Of a DNA stretch of 64,000 nt, positions 22,897-34,300 are shown one piece after another. The stretch is from Sesamum alatum. Lineage: Eukaryota > Streptophyta > Magnoliopsida > Lamiales > Pedaliaceae. The first letter of the stretch is position 1, and each line of letters opens with the position of its first letter. The notes beneath the pieces were generated by a model. It did no database searches. It saw nothing but the letters and a program-made list of their open reading frames with translations, and was not told the origin of the DNA. The position numbers were made by a program, and so were the translations under genes. Location: assembly GCA_034509735.1 (NCBI GenBank), contig JACGWO010000012.1:5764367-5828366 (forward strand), given 5' to 3'.

Positions 22897-24060
22897 TGAT
22901 GAATTTATGTAAACAATTTTATATTCTAAAGTTTTTAATAAATTCTACACTTCCATACAATTACAGGGCATTTAGAGTAATATTTGTTTAAATTATTAAA
23001 ATAAATACATTAATAGAAATGCAATCGATAATACAAAACCAAAAACAAATAAATTATACAACCAATCATTGACGGCAAACACTATGCAAACATAAATAAG
23101 TTATGTAGGAGTGTTTTAGTTCACACGCATATTGGCAAAAACAAAATAAACACAAATTCATGTCCACATCATCCAAATTTTAACATTGTTAGTAACATAT
23201 GAAGTGCATTACAGAAAGCATAATATAGACGTTCAGTATATGCCTAAGAACCGTCATGTCGGCTCGATCGCAGTTCCCTTGGCGGACGTGATCACACGAC
23301 ACTATCTCCCTCACTATCCTTGTGCCCTCCACAGTCTAACTGCACCCCGAAGTGACGAATGTAATCTGTCCATAATCCAATTCCGCCAACAACGGAGCCC
23401 ATCTCTAGACTTTGTCGAGGTGCTAAGGACACATTCCGCCTCATTCCTCACGCCATCCACCACATGTGCCACCTCGCCCACTGCATCCCAACTTCCAACA
23501 TGGGTGTGCGACTATATGGATTGGGCATTGGAATCCGAAATTACAATAGGGGCATCTTGGGCGCCTCTTTTGGAACTACGCTGACAGAGTTGTTGTCACC
23601 ATGAAGTGCATCACTATGCTCCCCTGCAAATACACGTGGTCCTCGAGGCCGACCCCACACCTTGATCATGCTCGTAGTGGGGCTCTGGGTATGTGAAGTA
23701 ACATCCAGCCAAGGAGAAGAGTTGTTTATAGCAAAGGCGTGCATTGACCGACGGTAGCCATTGGAAGCTTTCAAGGTGTTCAGCGAGGGGCGACGACCGG
23801 CGAGGGTAAGGATGGAGCGTTCTACCTCCGTTGCCTTTTTTTTTTTATTGTCTGCAAACATAAATGGGAAAGGCCAAAACAATAGTTAGAGCCAACTCAA
23901 AAATCCAAAAACTTCTTACTGTTCAAAAATATAGATAAACACATCCAAAAAACCCAAGATAAAATGAACCAAACATTTGGAGTGTTATGGCTCATTTCGG
24001 AGATGGGCCAAAAATAAAACCAAACACAAGGCATGGTTCCAACCCAACCCACCTAGTTTT
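22897..24060. other. Intergenic DNA with an unidentified GC-richer segment (23180-23880)
   Basis: The flanks are AT-rich. Between about 23180 and 23880 base composition changes and both strands carry open stretches (132 codons at 23186-23584 plus, 113 codons at 23541-23882 minus). I recognise no domain in either. The minus-strand frame ends in a stop and then continues similar composition upstream, so a decayed transposon gene on the minus strand is possible. Confidence 0.3.
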
Positions 24061-24299
24061 GGGTTGGGTTGAGTCTAACATTTATTAATGTGCATTCAAT
24101 ATGGTTGTGTTTAAATAAATTTAAATAGATTGTGGATTCTAATGAGTTCTAAATGAGTTCTTCATGTTTAATTTTTTATCAGTCAATCAAAAGTCATTTT
24201 TAATAATATAGTAGAATTGATGAAATATATTAGTATAATCACAAGTTCAATATAAGTTGGGTTAAACTATACTATATTATGGTTTGATGATGGGTTTCA

Positions 24300-24610
24300 T
24301 GCGAGTTAATAATGGGTCTTAAAATGGGCCCATGGTTTAATTAATTAAGTTTATTATATTGATTAAGTTGACAACATATCACTAACTACTTTCATATTTT
24401 CTAACTCTTTTCACATTTTTTACAAGAAACAAATTCACCTTAATTCAATTAAGTTTTATCGCACCATGGGTCTTATATGAATTGGTGATGGGTTTTAAAT
24501 AGGTCCAATCTATTATTTAATTACTCAAATTCATTATTAATTTAATTGTACTATGTATCACTAACTACTTATACATTTCCAATATTTTCACATTTTTTTA
24601 TGATAAATAT
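24300..24610. repeat. Diverged tandem duplication, AT-rich
   Basis: A block near 24310-24420 (TGGGTCTTAAAATGGG ... TATCACTAACTACTTTCATA ... CTTTTCACATTTTTTA) recurs in diverged form at about 24468-24605 (TGGGTCTTATATGAATTGG ... TATCACTAACTACTTATACA ... TTTTCACATTTTTTTA). The period is about 160 bp. No coding content. Confidence 0.45.
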
Positions 24611-25225
24611 AATTTTCAAAATATATTTAGTAAATTAATATTTTTCAAATCAATGAGAAACAAAAGAAAGTGAAAGATTTTATATAATAGTCAAAATTCG
24701 CATTTCATATGCGACCATGTGAAGTTTTATTTTATTTTAATAAATCAACATTACAAAATTATATCATGAATTTCAATAAACATATCAAATATGAATATCT
24801 ACTAATAATTTATAATGAACTAACATGTACGATTACTGTAGAGAAATAACTATTATTATTTCGACTGAAAATCCAAATTCAATTTTACAGACAGTTATGG
24901 AGAAGTTGGTTACACAATTATTTATCTCATGCTTTGTTTTGAAAAATACAGTATTTTGTATACGTTAAGAGTTGTTTTATTTTATAGTTTAATAAATTAA
25001 TATGTAATGTACATGGTTATTAATATTTTTCACAGAAATAATGAATAATATAAAATTAGTTGTATTATATTATAAGTTGTATTAAAAATATTGTCATATG
25101 ATTATTATTTAAAATTTTATTTTGAAAAATTAAAAATAAGAAAATGGGTACTATGTACCAATCCGACCCGATCCATTTGAACCTCATTAATTTGAAGCAA
25201 TTTGGACCCAATCCATTTAGACCCG

Positions 25226-25251
25226 CCCCAACCCCACCCATTTGACACCCC
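25226..25251. mobile_element. Possible hAT-type transposon terminus
   Basis: CATTTGACACCCCTA is the inverse of TAGGGGTGTCAAATG, a start common to many plant hAT elements. GGGT/ACCC-rich subterminal motifs precede it (25150-25240) and recur near 24030-24075. I did not find a clear partner terminus, so this is probably a truncated or very diverged copy. Confidence 0.4.
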
Positions 25252-25505
25252 TAACTCACTTCATAATAAATTGAGAGATAAATTATAATAAACTCACACT
25301 AAATTAGATAAATATCTATTACAATAAATTTTTATTAAATGAGATAAATAATTATTACAATAAACCCACATTAAGTTATAAAAATTCTCACACAGTAGGA
25401 TGAGACTGGAACCATGACCTCAATTTGTTTCAATCAATTTTAGTACTTGTTTTGAGTGCAACAACTCTTTCTTGAGCCATGAATACACAACTAATTTTTG
25501 AGTGA

Positions 25506-25850
25506 GGAAATTTGCAATTTTAGTTCTGTAATTTATGGGTGGAATTTTTGGTGTTGCCACGAATTGATTTTCATAAATTAGTTCTATAATATTAAAGTTT
25601 TGATAATTTTAGTTCTTTTTCAGCCAAATTATATGTGGCTTGCACACGTCCCAATTGAATTGTAATTTTAGTCTTTTAAATCAATTCATGTAAGACCAAA
25701 ATTGTCAATCTCCCCTAAATTATATGACTAAAATTATAATTTAATTGAGTCATGTGCAAGTCATATGTAATTTTCGGCCAAATTGGTCGAAAAATGACAA
25801 AAATTGCTATAATTTTAAAATTACAGGACTAAAATTGTATTCTTTTTTTA
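25506..25850. mobile_element. Small foldback MITE with 10-bp flanking repeat
   Basis: The left end (GCAATTTTAGTTCTGTAATTT) and right end (AAATTACAGGACTAAAATTG) are inverted, and more inverted segments lie inside (e.g. GGCTTGCACACG against CATGTGCAAGTC). TTTTGAGTGA flanks both sides (25496-25505 and 25851-25860). No coding content. It resembles the units at 20829 and 48020 in its ACTAAAATT termini. Confidence 0.65.
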
Positions 25851-25860
25851 TTTTGAGTGA

Positions 25861-26960
25861 CTTCTCCATATCTAACCATTTATTAAATATGTGATTCATA
25901 GAGCAATTAATTTAGATGATAAAATCTTTATTGATAAAAGTACCCTTAATATATTCATTTATTCACAAGATATCCATTTCATTAATTAATTAACTCTCGA
26001 ATAATCTTAAATTCATCCATACTTAACATTATTTGTATTATTAGTTTGGATCGTTTATTTATTTTATTTTCAATTTTTCTATACAATAAGGCGAAAAAGT
26101 ATAATAAAATTTTAAATTATGCATGCATATTGGGTGTGCCAACCGTTAGTATAAATTATTTCTTGATTTCTATTATGCTAAGAAAGTATTGTGCTTAATT
26201 TTTTTTTCACAAATACATGGATGATATTATTTTTTTTAATAAAAATTGCAAACTTATCGAGTGTGTGCAGATGCTAGTTATAAATAATCATTGTATATGA
26301 TTCAAATTAAGTTTAGCATTTAAAGAGTACAAATCTTGAAAAAAAAATGGAAAGATAATTGATTTTTTTTTTCTTTTTTTAATTTGGGAAATAAAAAAGC
26401 ACTTACAATTGTTCTTTTTTATTTATGTTATGTAGTACTACGCCGTACTAAAATTACTAAATAAAAGGCAACTGACATTTTGACAAAATCTGCTTCAGAA
26501 GATGAACTATGTACAAAGTTTTTTGTATGTTGCCCTCTTTTTTTGAATCATGTTTTGTATCAAGATAGAGTTACACTCTATCAACGAAATATACTCTCAC
26601 GTTGATATATGATATGTATCCTTTTTATTCAAAAAAAATTACTAAATAATGAAATCATAGTAGATGTCATAAAAAAGACTCAATATTGAAAAAAAATGTA
26701 AACAAATGAAACTATGGGGAGCTGACAAACTTGAAAGTTACAACCACATATTATTTAATTACATGCATTTTGTGAATTTTCAACATATTTGACTAAGCGA
26801 AGAATTGTGGTAACAAAATAATTTTTTAATTCATAAATGAATTTGTATTACCAACCTTATTTCCCCCCTCCTTTTTGTTTTTCTTAATTCAAGAGTTTTT
26901 TCTCATTTTAATTATAATTTGTGGAAATATGTATTGTAAAAATACTGAATGATTCTTTTT
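25861..26960. other. AT-rich intergenic DNA
   Basis: About 1.1 kb of low-complexity AT-rich sequence with poly-T and poly-A runs. I see no gene, RNA or clear transposon boundary. Confidence 0.5.
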
Positions 26961-26962
26961 TG

Positions 26963-27690
26963 GCTTAATTACACTTAACCCCTCCAAAAATAAAAAATTA
27001 CACTTGTGTCCCCTCTGAGGATAGCTCCTGTTCGGGTTGGACGAAAATGCTGACCCCAACCAAGAAAACAAAATTCATAAACTTCTAATTTACACTTCAA
27101 ATATACGGCCAGTTCTTTCATTTATCAACTATTAGCCGTTGTGGCACGTCGTCCCTGCATGTATATAAAATAACATTGCACGTTTTAAAGTTATTGTACA
27201 TAAAAATATACATATTTATCAACACATTGTATTTAAAAAAGAAAGAAAGAAAGAAAAAAAATGAAAACTAACTTAAGGGTATTATCGGTATAACCAAACA
27301 AATGGTGTTGTGGTATAGATAACAGTCATTTATTAGTGAAAATAGGATTTGCTTTATATAATAGTATAGATTACCTTTTATCCAGTAGCAATAACTTGGG
27401 AACTTATTTTTTATTACAATTATACACTTTTGACTTGATATGTATTACATTGCCCCTTTACAAGTATAAAAACAGTAATAAGATATTTTTTGTCAATAAA
27501 TTATATAGAATGCTAAACGAGAGATGAAATTAGAAATTTATGTAAATTTTTTATTGACATTAGTACTTTCCGTCCAAATGCTAATGAAAATATAGTTGTA
27601 AAGGAAGGATTCCCTGAGGGGTGCAAGTGTAATTTTTTTTTTTTTTGAGAGAAAGTATAATTTCATATTTTTACTTTAATTGATACATTA
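26963..27690. mobile_element. Decayed relative of the 1997-2497 MITE family
   Basis: The left part reads GGCTTAATTACACTTAACCC and ATTACACTTGTGTCCCCTC, and the right part reads GAGGGGTGCAAGTGTAATTTT and GAGAGAAAGTATAATTTC, the same alternating tracts and order as the element at 1997-2497. The last terminal block is replaced by unrelated DNA, and no flanking duplication is visible. Confidence 0.55.
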
Positions 27691-27801
27691 GTTGCTTTTC
27701 TTTCTTTTTGTCTTTTTTTAATGCAATGTATTGGTTTATATTTTATATTTTATTCTTATTTATAATAATACAATTTAAAGCGCGGAAGAATATTTATTAT
27801 A

Positions 27802-28040
27802 TCTATACTAATATAAAAAAGAAAAGACCCTCCACACTCACAAACAGTGGTTAATGATATAACTAGCTTATGTAATTCTTAAATTTTACATTAATTGATA
27901 AATTAATTTATTTTCTTTTTTTTGTTTTTTTTAAATGCGATGTATTGATTTATATTTTGTTCTTATTTATAATTATATAATTTAAAGCGCAAAAGAATAT
28001 TTATTATATGCATGCTGGGACGGCTGGCCACAATGACTAG
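27802..28040 (+). mobile_element. Small Helitron-like element, copy 1
   Basis: It starts TCTATACTAATATAAAAAAG after an A and ends GACTAG before a T. The TC start, CTAG end and A/T insertion site are Helitron features. A GC-rich, imperfect hairpin region (GCATGCTGGGACGGCTGG) precedes the end. It has no coding content, and it is diverged from the copy ending at 28680. Confidence 0.55.
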
Positions 28041-28463
28041 TCTACACTAATATAAACAGAAAATTTCATTTTTACTTACAAAAAGTGATTACTTACACCA
28101 TGACGCCAATTTTTTATTATGGCAATAGTACCCGAAGTTGGTTTCTTTTCTTATGTCTTTCTTCTTCTTTTTTTTAATGTTATGTGTTATTTTATATATA
28201 TATATATATATATATATTTATTTTTAATATATTTTAAAATATGAAATATTATCTATACTATTATATAAAGGGGTGTTATCTATACTAATATATAAAGGAA
28301 AGGCCTTTATCACTCACAAATGGTGGTTTATGACACTGCTACACTGATTTTCTGATTTTGCCAATAATACCCCTAAAGTTAGTCTTCTTTTCTTTTTTTT
28401 CTTTCTTTCTTTTTTAAATGTAATTTGTTGATTTTATATATATATATATATATATATCTTACT
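28041..28463 (+). repeat. Head-to-tail Helitron 5'-end copies, incomplete
   Basis: At least three further starts of the same family follow one another without matching 3' hairpins: 28041 (TCTACACTAATATAAACAG), 28252 (TCTATACTATTATATAAAGG) and 28279 (TCTATACTAATATATAAAGG). Each is followed by a CACTCACAAATGGTGG-like tract, a CCCTAAAGTTAG tract, a TTTCTTTC run and a TA microsatellite. They look like nested or tandem truncated insertions. Confidence 0.5.
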
Positions 28464-28680
28464 TCTATACTAATATATAAAGGAAAGACCTTTATCACTC
28501 ACAAATGGCGGTTTATGACACCGCTACACCAATTTTTTGATTTTGCCGATAATACCCCTAAAGTTAGTTTTCTTTTCTTTCTTTCTTTCTTTCCTTTTTA
28601 AATGTAATTTGTTGATTTATATATATATATATATATATATATTTCCTATGCACGCAGGGACGGCGTGCTACGGCGGCTAG
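28464..28680 (+). mobile_element. Small non-autonomous Helitron, best-preserved copy
   Basis: A 217-bp unit begins TCTATACTAATATATAAAGG and ends CGGCGGCTAG. Ten to twelve bases before the CTAG is a hairpin, GCACGC-loop-GCGTGC (28660-28678 area), as in Helitron 3' ends. The next base is T. It would need a Rep/helicase protein from elsewhere to move by rolling-circle replication. DNA after 28680 repeats the internal CACAAATGACG-type tract without a 5' end. Confidence 0.65.
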
Positions 28681-29014
28681 TAGACACAAATGACGATTTT
28701 TACATCGCTACACCAAACATATGATATGCCAATTTTACCCTCAGATCGATATCATTAAAAAGTAAATGAAACTAAGGATTTAAAATTTTAGAATATTTTT
28801 CTCTTTTATTATCTTGACATCTCATCATCATATTATTAACCACTTTCCATTATTTGAAAACTGCTTCACATGATTTGAAAATCACTATCACTAACCCCTC
28901 ACATCTCAAACGGTCAAACCACATTTTCTATATTTTACTTCTTTCTCCGCGCATTCAGGTCTCTTTGTGTATCTTAGTCTTTCTCAACATCATTTTATTG
29001 TTGGAATTTTTCAG

Positions 29015-29089
29015 GTGTTGGAGTCAGTGGAAATAGAGTTATATGAGGAGGATAAGATAGTGTTGTCGAAACTTGAGGAAGAGTTTTAA
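29015..29089 (+). other. Possible orphan terminal exon
   Basis: After a pyrimidine tract and a TTTTTCAG acceptor-like site, 24 codons stay open with a charged, helix-like composition (VLESVEIELYEEDKIVLSKL) and end in TAA. I see no upstream exon. It may be a captured gene fragment or chance. The foldback element at 29113 begins 24 bases later. Confidence 0.2.
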
Positions 29090-29112
29090 GATTGTTGCTT
29101 TGTTTTATTTAA

Positions 29113-30663
29113 GGAATAATTACATTTACACCCCCTCACCTATTGTTCATTTACACAAATCACCCCTACCTTTTGAAAAATTACAAAAACCACCCCTGAC
29201 AGCATTTAAAACCCAAAAATACCCCTATTGATTTGGTCAAACTTTACTATAAATTTTGAAGGACAAAAAATGCCCTTAGGGGTGTTTCTGTAATTACCAA
29301 AAGGTAGAGGGGGTGTTAATGTAATGTCTATGAGGATGAGTAATATGACCTCATATATTTTTTCATTATTTATATCAAACTTAAATTTAAATTTAAATTA
29401 TTTTATCATTTTTTTAATTGAATCTCTATATAAAATTACAGTTTCTGATAATTGAAATATTAAATTATTTAATTAATATATATTTCTAAAATTAATTACT
29501 AGATTATAAGTTTAAATTAAAAAAATATCATACTTGAATAAATTATTTGAAATTATTAAAATTAAAAAAATATTTATCCTCTATTTTTATTTATAACTAA
29601 ACTTTATTAAAATTAATATATTATAATTGAAAATAATTTATGAAGTTTATATAAATCATATCAGAATTAGTAAAATGAATAATTTATTTATTAAAAAGAT
29701 ATTTTAATTTTTTTTTAAATTATCCCTCACCCCGCCGCCCCGCTTGTGCCCTCCTTGCCGCCTCCCCGTCTGCTCCCAACCCCTCTTCCGCTTTCGCCCG
29801 CCTTCATTGTTGCCCTCCGCCACCTTCGTTTGTTATCTAAATATGTATGTGCTAAAATATAAACATATATTATATATGTATAAATATATATAGATATACA
29901 TATATGTATAATTTATTAATCATAGTAAAATTTAGATACAAATAAACATAGTGGATAAATAATCTTTTAATTTTAAGAATCTAAAATCATTTATACAAGT
30001 GTGATAATTACAATTTAAATGTATAGCTTAGTAACTAACTTTTTGTATTATATTAATTGAATAATTTAATATTTTAATTATTAAAACGTGTAATATATGT
30101 AAAGATTCAATAAAAATAGTTAATAAAATAATTTAAACTTAAATTTAAGTTTGATATAATTTATTGATTTTAGTTATAAATAAAAATAGAGGATAAATAT
30201 TTTTTTTTTAAATTTTAATAATTTCAAATAATTTATTCAAGTATGATATTTTTTTTAATTTAAACTTATAATCTAGTAACTAATTTTAGAAATATATATT
30301 AATTGAATAATATAATATTTTAATTATTAGAAACTGTAATTTTATATAGAGATTCAATTAAAAAAAATTAATAAAATAATTTAAATTTAAATTTAAGTTT
30401 GATATAAATAATGAAAAAATATATGGGGTCATATTACTCATCCTCATAGACATTACATTAACACCCCCTCTACCCTTTGGTAATTATAGAAATACCCCTA
30501 AGGGCATTTTAGTCCTTCAAAATTTATAGTAAAGTTTGACCAAATCAATAGGGGTATTTTTGGGTTTTAAAAGCTGATAGGGGTGGTTTCTATAATTTTT
30601 CAAAAGACAAGAATGGTTTGTGTAAATGGACAATAGGTGAGGGAGTGTAAATGTAATTATCCC
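29113..30663. mobile_element. Large foldback (MULE-like) element with 9-bp target duplication
   Basis: A 1551-bp unit with inverted arms of about 490 bp each (29113-29605 and 30170-30663). The outer ends read GGAATAATTACATTTACACC and GTGTAAATGTAATTATCCC. TTTATTTAA flanks both sides (29104-29112 and 30664-30672). The unpaired centre is AT-rich except for a GC-rich pyrimidine-biased block (29723-29830: CCCCGCCGCCCCGC and similar) that might be a captured gene fragment, though it gives no convincing protein. Confidence 0.8.
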
Positions 30664-30672
30664 TTTATTTAA

Positions 30673-31336
30673 TTGACTACAAAGTTGATGAAATATTCTT
30701 GAAAGAAAGGTTGGAGAAAAGGGAAATTAATTGGTAGCATAATATATTGAACTTTTTTGAAATGTTTTTTTAATTAATTGATGAACTCAATGTTCACTGT
30801 AATTGCCTTCAAGTTGTGGAGATATATAGTGTAATGTAATGCATGGTGGCCGAATCACAAAGTATTGATCAATGTTCTGTTGTTACTATTTGAAAATTGA
30901 ATATATCAAAATCCTAGGATATTCACATATATAGTCGTCACGGTGGTAGCAATTATAAAATTTATAGCTGAGCCAGCGGCCATTTAATAAAAAAAAAGTT
31001 TTAATAGCCGGTTGCGAACGTGTTTCGCGATCGGCCATAGTTTTGCAATTATTTTGGCTTTTGCGGTAGTTTTATGATTTTTTATTTAATATGTAATTTT
31101 ATTATAAATAGTCCATGGATTAATAGTGCAAATTAGAGAATTAATAAAAGTATAATAAAAAGTATTACTTTCTCCTTAAACTTCAAAAGGGCGCTCTCAG
31201 GAGTTTTGCCGCTCTTTCTCTCTTGAGGAGGGGTTTTGCTCATTCGTCTCCCCTCCCCCAAAAATCCACAAAATCCCGTAAATTTAAACAGATTTGCTGC
31301 TAAAATCACAAGTCCGAGCTTTGCAAAGACGCTATT
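30673..31336 (+). promoter_or_regulatory. FANCM upstream region
   Basis: This interval between the foldback element and the FANCM start codon contains no other gene. A TATAAATA at 31103-31110, about 225 bp before the ATG, is a candidate TATA box. A pyrimidine-rich stretch (31165-31275) lies in the likely 5' leader. Confidence 0.35.
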
Positions 31337-34300
31337 ATGGCTTCCAGTTCCACTTCTCTGCACGTCATCGACGACGACGATGTAAGTGCACTTCATCAAT
31401 TGTTTGTTCTTGTTTTTCCGTTTACTACAATTCATTCATTTATACCAAGGCAGAAAATGGATTTTGTTTTCTTTTCCTCATTCTTTTTGTGGGATGTGTA
31501 GGAATTTGATTGGGAAGCAGCTGTGCAAGAAATTGATGTGGCATGTCAGGCAACTGCGGCTGAAAAGCCCACCTCCATTTCTAATATTAGTTCTAGTTTG
31601 AATTGTAATTTAGAAGACCCACCTCAAGAAATGCGCAAAAAGGAAAAAATTGGTGTTAACTTTAGTTCACTTTCTTCAACTAGGCAATCTACATTAGATA
31701 GATTTATTGGGGTTTCTGGCAATTCAAAGAAATCCATGGGAAAGGTGGAGTTTTCAAACGGGTTTGGCGGAAATAATGGTATCAGCAATACTATTTACGG
31801 TAAGGATGCTGGTGCAGAGTTTGAAGATATTGAGATGCTTAATGGATTCGTTAAGATTGATACTGAGGCTGCCAAGACTTGGATTTACCCAGGTTCTTTT
31901 ATTTCCTGAAAGCTTTACCTTTCTTTCTTTCTTCACCTATCTGTGTTAAATTTTTAATTTTGGCGTGCTTTTCTTTGTGCATTTTTCTTGTGATCTTTTT
32001 GGGTTTTGGACTAAATGGTAGCTTGATGCGTTAGGAAAATGATAATGCATGATGAAGATACTCCTTCTCACGCATATGGTGTTTGTATCAGTTTGATTAT
32101 ATATGTACGGCAATGGTCCATCTTTGTTACATAACTTTTCCTTTTTCTTTTCCTGGCTGTCTTTCTGAGAATGCATTCTGAAGTAGGTTTCTGCCTGCCT
32201 TTTTTTTGGGTGTGTGTGTGGTTTCAAGCTTCAATAATTGCACTTATTCCTGTTATTTTGATGGCTTATCTCTATCTATCCGATAACTGAAACCAGCTAA
32301 ACCTTTGAAGATATATTTATTTGAATACATTGTTCTGGTGTGGAGGCTGTTTCTATACACATATGAATGTCGTCACTTTACAATATATAGAATGCACTTA
32401 CCTTAATTCTTGGTGAGTGAGAATATGCTGTCGCAATTTCCTTCAACTCCTAAAAGTGATTTTTGTAATGCTTAAGATTTGCTTTTCAAAGGGTTTAGTT
32501 GTTGATCAACTTCAGCTTGCATTTAAAATTTGCAAATATTCATCTGTTAATTGGAAGTTGATCGCAATGTTCATGTTTCCTGGCTTTATATGAAAGCTCA
32601 TAGACATATTCAAAGTATGTGTTTTAGAGGGGATACGAGTTTCATTGCGAGGTTCTCAACTTTTAAAATTCACTCTTCTATTTGCTATTTATGGCAGTGA
32701 ATGTCCCTCGTCGTGATTATCAATTCTCTATCACCAGGACTGCACTATTTTCGAATACTTTAGTTGTATTGCCAACAGGACTTGGAAAAACTCTTATTGC
32801 TGCAGTTGTCATGTATAACTTTTTCAGATGGTTTCCAGAAGGTAATGCAATGCTATGCTATTTCATATTCTGTATATCCTTATGCTTTCTTATTACCTTT
32901 TTGCTTCTCACATGACTACTTATAGTAGCAAATTCTGTTTTTGCATATGTTCCTGTTGTAGCCCACCACTGCTAATGTACTACTTGTCTGCGATCAGCCA
33001 TAGCTATTACAATAGTTCTGTTAGTTTCTATTATCTCTAGGCTATCTATCCTCTTCTTGAGTGAGCTCGAACGTCTGTTATGTCTACATATGTAATTCAG
33101 TATATGGGTGGCAAACATGCCTTCTAACGCAGGATGCGGTACCCATCATGCCATCACAACACCCTACAATGACACAAGACCCTCAAGAGCCAATTGTATT
33201 TAGGGATAATTACCTACAACTATCTAAGTATGATCATATCGGGACCTGCCCCTTGGGTTTGAAAAACTTATGTGCAGATCCCTATTAGTGGTGTACAGGT
33301 TGCGCATTCCCCCTTTGGAATCTTTCGGACCAGAAACTGGTGATGTCAGGAAAAGACATGAAAAGAAACCAGTGATATCCCTGAAATACCTTCTGATTTG
33401 CCTTCTGTTTTCTAGAACAAAAATGCCTCTGGTGTCATTTGCATGTGTGCTGCACTTGCTTATGGACTGGCTTGTAATTTTCACTTAGCACGGTCCACAG
33501 AAGGTGCGAAACTGTAGATGTAAGATTCTATCCTCGAAATTGACAAAACCATTGAAAATCCAGTAGGCTTATCACTTGTCATTTCATTTTAAGTTATTTA
33601 TTTCTCTTTCTTTTTCATTTTTGCAATGTAAATTAAGTTTTGACTATTATTATATAGCTCTTGTAATATATTTAGTGGTCTATCTTTAGTGAATGAAAAT
33701 GAAGTAATAGATGTCATATTAAGATGGAATCGTTGATGCACAGCACAAATCTGATGAATCTTTATATTGGATTATATCTGTCATTGTGTTGATTTGACCT
33801 TTGTTTGTTATGAATTATGTTAATAGCTTCTCAAAGCAATATTAATGACACTTCTTCTGCATTTTTGGTAGGAAAAATTGTTTTTGCTGCTCCTTCTCGA
33901 CCACTTGTCATGCAACAAATAGAAGCTTGTCATAAAATTGTTGGAATCCCACAAGTAAGTAAATATTACAAAATATTATTGGCCTTCTATTTTCCTATGA
34001 TTTATCCTGGAGTGTTTGCATTACTTACCTAATTTGGAGAAAGTTTTCTTTAACTGATTTCAGGAGTGGACCATTGATCTAACAGGCCAGACGAATCCCA
34101 CGAGAAGAGGAGATTTTTTGGAAAAAACAAAAGAGTTTTTTTTGTTACCCCGCAAGTGCTAGAGAAGGATATACAATCTGGTTTATTTCTGAACTTGTCA
34201 CGACAAGTTATTGAATTCAATGTATTTAGATTTGAATTTTGAATAATTAGTAATAATGTGGAAAGTAGAACTAATAGAAGAGCATTCTAGAGTTGTCATC

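Noticed and set aside
28191..28217. TA repeats as TATA boxes
   Set aside because: They are microsatellites within Helitron-like copies with no gene downstream.
33061..33490. Overlapping small open frames on both strands in FANCM intron 3
   Set aside because: No domain signal, no splice-consistent structure, and they sit between well-supported exons.
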